Source of the DNA: Candida dubliniensis CD36
Taxonomy: Eukaryota; Ascomycota; Pichiomycetes; Serinales; Debaryomycetaceae
Length of the DNA: 64,000 bases
Assembly (NCBI RefSeq): GCF_000026945.1
Contig: NC_012865.1
Location: 930,001 to 994,000 of the forward strand
Direction: 5' to 3'
How positions within the stretch are numbered: position 1 is the first letter of the stretch; each line of letters begins with the position of its first letter. Made by a program: the position numbers and the translations under genes. Shown piece by piece: positions 59,013 through 64,000 of the stretch. The notes under the pieces are model-generated. The model had not been told where the DNA came from, did no database searches, and saw only the letters and a list, made by a program, of their open reading frames with translations.

Positions 59013-61841
59013 CAGTAGTGGGGATTGTAAAATGTTAGTTATAATAGACAAGTTTTGGAACAAAAAGAAATCCGTAAACTAAAGTATAATGTAGAGACTG
59101 AATAATAAGTTGCTAACACCAAGGTTCTACATCAACTGAACTTGGCAGATTCTTTTTTTTTTTTAGTAAAATATTTCTGCAAATATAGATTCTTTCACTC
59201 TGACACAAAAGACGTTTATTATTATTATCGGTTCATCGTATAAATTGATCTCCCAAACTATGATGTTTTCCCGTCGCTCAAAATTCGTTTTTGCTGTTGT
59301 TGTTGTTGGGAATTTTGTTTCAAATTCACCTTCTGAAACAATAAACTCATAAAACCCGTTTTAAGTTTAGCAAGGGGGGAAGAGGTTATGAACAAGACAG
59401 TCTTAGTATTATATTAGCCAAATTGGGTTAAATTAATTTGTCCTGATTAGGAAAAATCTGAGTATTTTCTGAAACTTCTTGCACGACTAATTTCAGGTAC
59501 ACACACCCAGAAAAAAAAAAAAATCTAACCAAGTTATAACTCACAAGAAAACAAAGAGAAGGAATAGAAAGGAAAAAATTTTAGAATATCACATCTGACA
59601 GTGGAACATTTCACAATATCTAAATATAATCGAATTTAAAGGATATCGCATAGTATTGACTTGGAAGTAAAGGGCCTTCCATTTCTTTAGTCAGTTTGTA
59701 TTATTGTAACTCTGCCTCCCCCCTCCCCATCCCATCCCTTTCAATAAACCATAAGCCGATTATGATACTGCAAAAGGTAGCCCTACGTAATTATAAGTAT
59801 CATGTGTGTGTAAGATACGTGGAATTACACCATGTCACAGTATCATTTCTGCCACCAGACACATTTGAGAATGTAAGTAATCTGCTCACTCTCTTTCTCT
59901 CACAACATCTCATCCTCCTCCCGCTGCCCTTTAGCAGGATTGTTGTAACACAAAAATACAAATAATTTTGACTTGACAACCAATTGATATGGGTTCAACA
60001 ATAATAGAAATGGAAAAAAGCACACCCCCTCAAATAAAAAGAACCCAACACCCTGAGAAAACATTGGGTTAGTTCACTGTTGTACATCAGCTCATATCAA
60101 GATTACAAGAGTATACATTCACCAATCTTCAGATTTGTTCCATCTCACCGAATGGAATAGAGAAGAGAAAAAGCATAATCTAATGTGGATTTTTGTCACA
60201 AAGAGGGTTGGTGAATGATGATCGAATTTCAAATGAGAATTTTTTGTATTTTCTTGCAAGAGATATCAAACACACCTGGACTTTCACAAACAACAGCCAA
60301 ACTACCAGCAAGGTTTCTTTGGGATCAGCATTGGACTTACAGATAACAACGAAAATAATATATCAGCAAGTGTAATGAGAGCTTTGCACCCCCTATGTTC
60401 ACTGGTGGGTGTGGTGGGGGTCCCTGTAGTTGGAAAGATTATGGGAGCAAGAAGAGACGAATTTCAATTTGTGATTCCCAATCCCCGATTGACAACAACA
60501 ATCATGAGGAGGGAATAGAATCTACAATTGGAAACTTAAACCCCCTAATCGAAAGACTCACAAACAAACTTCCGCCTTCCATCTATTGTTAATTATAGTC
60601 TTAATTTTTAGACACTAACAATCCTTTCACCAGTATTTCACCCGTTGATTTGTTTAAGCTAGAGTAATAATATTGAGCATTAGGGTTAAATCGTTTGCAT
60701 ATTTAGTAACTTGACTAACCTCTATTAGTTTGGTTTTCCAATTAATATATATTTTAATTAAAAGACTACAAGAAGAATATTAGTTAACTTGTGCATGATA
60801 CTTTTTCAATACACGTAAAATATTTTAATCTATTTTGAGGTTTTGTGTAATTTAAGAAAAAAATTTAATTTCTTCGCTTTTTTTTTTTTTTTGCTCTTTC
60901 TCTTTTTAGCCTAATTCTATCATCACCACTACCACCACTACCACCACTACCACCACTAACTACTAATTACCAATTTCTACTTAAAAAAAAAAGAGAGACT
61001 CCAACAAATTTTTTTACTTCATTTCATTTCATCTTTCTTTTCTTACTTTCAACACTTTCAACCTTCATTTCTATATCCATTCTTATCCACATTCACTTTA
61101 TTCACCCTCCACCCCCCTATTCCTGTCGCTCCTTTAATATATCTTCATTCGCTTCATTTCAAACCACGTCATTTTCCAATTAGGAATTCATTTTTATTTA
61201 CTATTAATTTATCAAATCCAAGGTAAAGAAGATTATACTTTACTTTACTTTATTGCATTTCTCCATCTATTACCATTTGTTTAAAGACAAAGATAATAGT
61301 CATATTCAAAAAAAAAAAAGAAAAAGAACACACATTTCTTTGTTAATTACAGTTTCTAGGATTCTTGTTCTTTCGTTTTATTTCAGCAATCTTCACATAC
61401 TAGTTTACCAACCTTTAGCGATTTAAAAGTAAGAGTATTTTACTTGTCAAATTGAATTCAATTAGTTTTAGTTGGTTGGTTGTCAAAAAAAATTTTTTTT
61501 TGGGTTAAGATTCTCACACGGAAGACAAGGCAGGCTTCCTTTGTAAAGTAAAACTAACAAAAAAAAAAAGAGAAAGAAAAAACACTGAAGAAGTTTGTAG
61601 ATATTTATCTACTTATTATTACATTGGCTTTGCATTTCTAATCAACTTCAATTCATATATTCACATTGTGGGTTACCATTTTTTGGTCTTTTTTACTGGT
61701 TTTTGGTAACTTTGGAGCATTAACGTTATCAAATTAGTCATTCTTTACCTCCTCATTTCATAGAATCGACCTGGGTTTTTCTAATTTAATTCTGTTTTTA
61801 TCACACCGTTTTTGTTTTTGATATTTGGTTACTAATACAAC
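59013..61841. other. 2.8-kb gene-free region upstream of the last gene
   Basis: No supported gene on either strand. The left half holds mixed sequence with short open frames (for example near 59700-59965 and 60395-60592) but none with a recognisable domain. The right half, from about 60850, is strongly pyrimidine-rich on the + strand, with ACCACCACT repeats (60925-60960), TTTCATTTCAT and TTTACTTTACTTTA repeats and T runs. This looks like a long 5' leader and promoter of the gene at 61842. Confidence 0.55.
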
Positions 61842-63824
61842 ATGTCGTCTTTACCAAACCCAAACCATTTGACTCCAAATTTTAATAGAAGGGGCCATAG
61901 ACATAAACGGTCTCAAGCAATGTCAGGGGATTTTGATGCAATAGGATTAGGATTATTTAATTCACCTTCACATATTGCCACTAATGCGCTTGCATCCTCG
62001 TCACCCCCACCGCCACCAATATTCTCAATGCTGGATGATTTGGATAAACATTACCAGTTCAATAATACTGAGGATTTTTCAAATAACCCTAATCAAGGTT
62101 TCGCCTTTCCTAATACCACAAGTTCCGGTAGACTTGAACCATATTCATCTTCCGCCCCTTTGAGTAGTAAATTCAATCAACACGGGCCCTCAAATTCCTT
62201 AAATTCCCCTATTAGACTACATCAGAAACGAGGGTTTCAAAATACTAGCCATTTCAACAACAATCCTAATCAACCCAAGTTTTTTCTAACCAATGAGACA
62301 ACCGTGAACAAAGACAATGTTCCAGAAGCATTAATAGATTTGGACGATATATTCAAGGCTAATCTACACATAAATGATAATAGCAATAGTGGTCCATTAT
62401 CAAAAACTGCACATTTCCATAAACGTACAGAACTGGCCCCTGCAAACTTCTATTATGATGACTTTTTGGGGTCTCCTTTCATTAAGGAAAATGCAATTGA
62501 AGAAGAAGAAGAAAGATTGGAGGTGAGCTTTGAAGACAACGAGGAAGACGAAGAAGAAGACGATGATATACGTCTTCACGTTAATCATGGATCAGATGAG
62601 GCATTGCCACCACCTTCTTTTTATCAGTCTGCCTCAGCCAACTCGTCAAATTCAAGTTTGAAAACGAAAACTATAGAAAAAACCCTTTCAAACTCGTCAT
62701 CAAGCTCGTTGTTTGCAACTCCAAGATCAGGAGCAAAAGCAAGTAGATATAAGAATATTTACGATCAATCAAAAATTATATCAAATGCAATGAAAATCTC
62801 GTCGGAAAATGTTAGTGGCATTGAACGAACCGTTACTCCTCCTTTGAATCGCAATAACAACAGCAAATATCTTAATCATTCTTCTTCCTTGCCCTCTTTG
62901 AAGGGAAAAAGGTCATTCTCGCATGTGCCACAATTACGGTATGGCGACACCAAGAGAGTTGCATCTCCTAAAACTAACATCACTATAGATACTCCTCCTA
63001 CACCAGCAGCAGGTGTTGCAGTCTCTTCTTCAACCGGATTGTCATCATCACCATCATCCAAATCACCAGATACCCAATTTATATTGGAACTCCCTTCTGC
63101 CTCAACTCCATCTACATCAGCTACAACATTGAGTACTTCTAGTAACTTAGAATTAAAGAAGAGTAGAAACAGTCCAACAAGTGTCAACTCAGAAGCTTTA
63201 GATTCAAATACTACATCAAGTACAAATTCGACAGTAGATACTGCAGCATCACCAAGTCTTGCAGCAGATATCACAGGTAATACTACGACACCGGCCATTG
63301 TTGTCACAAATGAGCAAACGCAACCTGATAAGGATCCGTTGTATATCAACACGAATATTAGTAGCGATAATACAACAATTGAAAAAAGTGCATCCACTAT
63401 AACGCCATCATCGGGAAACTCGACACCATTGGTGGATGCATGTGTATCACCTACAGCCGTTGTGTTCCCAGCACAAGAAGACTTTGAAAAAAAAGGAACT
63501 GGCCCCCAATCGCCCACAAGACCGCAGTCACCTGCTGAAACGAGAATTTTAAATGAGACCAGAATCCCTGTTTTCAAAAGAAAAAGTGCATCAAAATCTT
63601 CACTAACAACCCCGTCATTACCGTCGTCTTCATCATCCTCTACACCAGAAGTTGGCCCTACTACTTCTCCACCAAAGCCACAATACATGAACAAACATGA
63701 TTTCATGCACAGAAGTTTGTTCAGAAGAAGAGGATCCAATGCGACAGATACATCTTCGGTGAGTTCCGTATCGTCAAGATTGAAACGAACCTCAAGAATA
63801 TTCAATTGGATAAGAAACAAATAA
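61842..63824 (+). CDS. Unrecognised Ser/Pro-rich protein with basic N- and C-terminal motifs
   Basis: 660 residues. Near the N-terminus a striking conserved-looking block, 'RRGHRHKRSQAMSGDFDAIG' followed by LGLF, resembles the H-x-x-K/R-x-S consensus of NDR kinases such as Cbk1 embedded in a fungal motif, but I cannot name the family. A second compact motif, 'ALIDLDDIFKANLHIND', lies at about 163, then an acidic Glu/Asp run (215-240), long Ser/Thr/Pro-rich disorder with many S-P sites (340-600), and a basic end 'SRLKRTSRIFNWIRNK' that may bind membranes or act as a docking helix. The overall form is that of a phosphoregulated adaptor in polarity, cell-wall or cell-cycle control, which is inference only. 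The stop at 63822-63824 is inside the window. Confidence 0.8.
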   Translation: MSSLPNPNHLTPNFNRRGHRHKRSQAMSGDFDAIGLGLFNSPSHIATNALASSSPPPPPIFSMLDDLDKHYQFNNTEDFSNNPNQGFAFPNTTSSGRLEPYSSSAPLSSKFNQHGPSNSLNSPIRLHQKRGFQNTSHFNNNPNQPKFFLTNETTVNKDNVPEALIDLDDIFKANLHINDNSNSGPLSKTAHFHKRTELAPANFYYDDFLGSPFIKENAIEEEEERLEVSFEDNEEDEEEDDDIRLHVNHGSDEALPPPSFYQSASANSSNSSLKTKTIEKTLSNSSSSSLFATPRSGAKASRYKNIYDQSKIISNAMKISSENVSGIERTVTPPLNRNNNSKYLNHSSSLPSLKGKRSFSHVPQLRYGDTKRVASPKTNITIDTPPTPAAGVAVSSSTGLSSSPSSKSPDTQFILELPSASTPSTSATTLSTSSNLELKKSRNSPTSVNSEALDSNTTSSTNSTVDTAASPSLAADITGNTTTPAIVVTNEQTQPDKDPLYINTNISSDNTTIEKSASTITPSSGNSTPLVDACVSPTAVVFPAQEDFEKKGTGPQSPTRPQSPAETRILNETRIPVFKRKSASKSSLTTPSLPSSSSSSTPEVGPTTSPPKPQYMNKHDFMHRSLFRRRGSNATDTSSVSSVSSRLKRTSRIFNWIRNK

Positions 63825-64000
63825 GAATTTAATACAAGGAAACCCCATTTAATATTTCCCTTTCTGGTTTGGATAATATTTGCTAGAATTGTATTATTAG
63901 CATTTGCATATATCTGCATACTTTTTTTTTTTTGGAAATTGAAATGTCTGTATAGGTATATATATTTAGAGAATTACGTTACAGAGAACAACGGGGATCA

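Noticed and set aside
59013..61841. Possible centromere
   Set aside because: The gap is shorter than the roughly 4-kb or larger gene-free centromere regions of C. albicans relatives, and no diagnostic sequence exists to support it.
62876..63919. 347-codon antisense frame under the last gene
   Set aside because: It is an antisense shadow of Ser/Thr/Pro-rich coding sequence, and its sense partner has the better start and composition.
1..64000. tRNA genes, CRISPR arrays, bacterial-type operons or replication origins
   Set aside because: Visual scanning found no tRNA T-loop strings in a cloverleaf context and no spacer-repeat arrays. This is yeast nuclear DNA, so bacterial features are not expected. 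A tRNAscan/Infernal run would be decisive.

Overview
The window is eukaryotic, AT-rich yeast DNA. Genes are compact and almost all uninterrupted. Proteins are rich in Asn/Gln/Ser/Thr runs, one GTATGT...TACTAAC...TAG intron is visible, and a very large ALS-type GPI adhesin is present. Together with evidence that CTG is read as serine (two conserved Ser positions of the Atm1 ATP cassette are CTG codons), this points to a CTG-clade Candida close to C. albicans. From memory, the ALS N-terminal domain is like, but not identical to, C. albicans Als2/Als4, so C. dubliniensis or a similarly close relative is my best inference. Proteins quoted here follow the standard code, so any Leu encoded by CTG should be read as Ser.

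Layout. 1-1.2 kb: broken LINE (Zorro/L1-like) with the end of ORF1 and the endonuclease part of ORF2. 2.6-6.7 kb: GLE2/RAE1 (-) divergent from a CLC chloride transporter (+). 6.7-9.4 kb: long promoter region. 9.4-17.5 kb: ALS adhesin with 52 exact 108-bp repeats. 18.4-21.7 kb: SPC105 kinetochore scaffold (+), converging on an Avt5/6-type vacuolar amino acid transporter (-). 24.5-35 kb: BRE5, UBC1 and NOT1/CDC39, all (-). 35.8-40 kb: JLP2/CCDC25 (+), COX12 (-), POP6 (-) and an orphan low-complexity protein (-). 41.5-46.5 kb: AGX1, ATM1 and a small spliced Cys-rich gene, all (+). 48.4-49.4 kb: orphan Ser-rich protein (+). 49.7-52.5 kb: Tma108-like M1 aminopeptidase (-). 53.4-59 kb: SEC5 and SPB1 (+). 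61.8-63.8 kb: orphan Ser/Pro-rich protein (+) behind a 2.8-kb gene-free region.

Most genes are unrelated housekeeping functions: nuclear export, kinetochore, CCR4-NOT, exocyst, ribosome biogenesis, ubiquitin and mitochondria. There are no operons. Weak mitochondrial grouping (COX12, AGX1, ATM1) is probably chance. The most notable signals are the ALS repeat array, NOT1 with no AUG in its first 237 codons, the hidden spliced Cys-rich gene, a CLC protein with Ser where exchangers carry the internal proton glutamate, and an AGX1 with two plausible starts.
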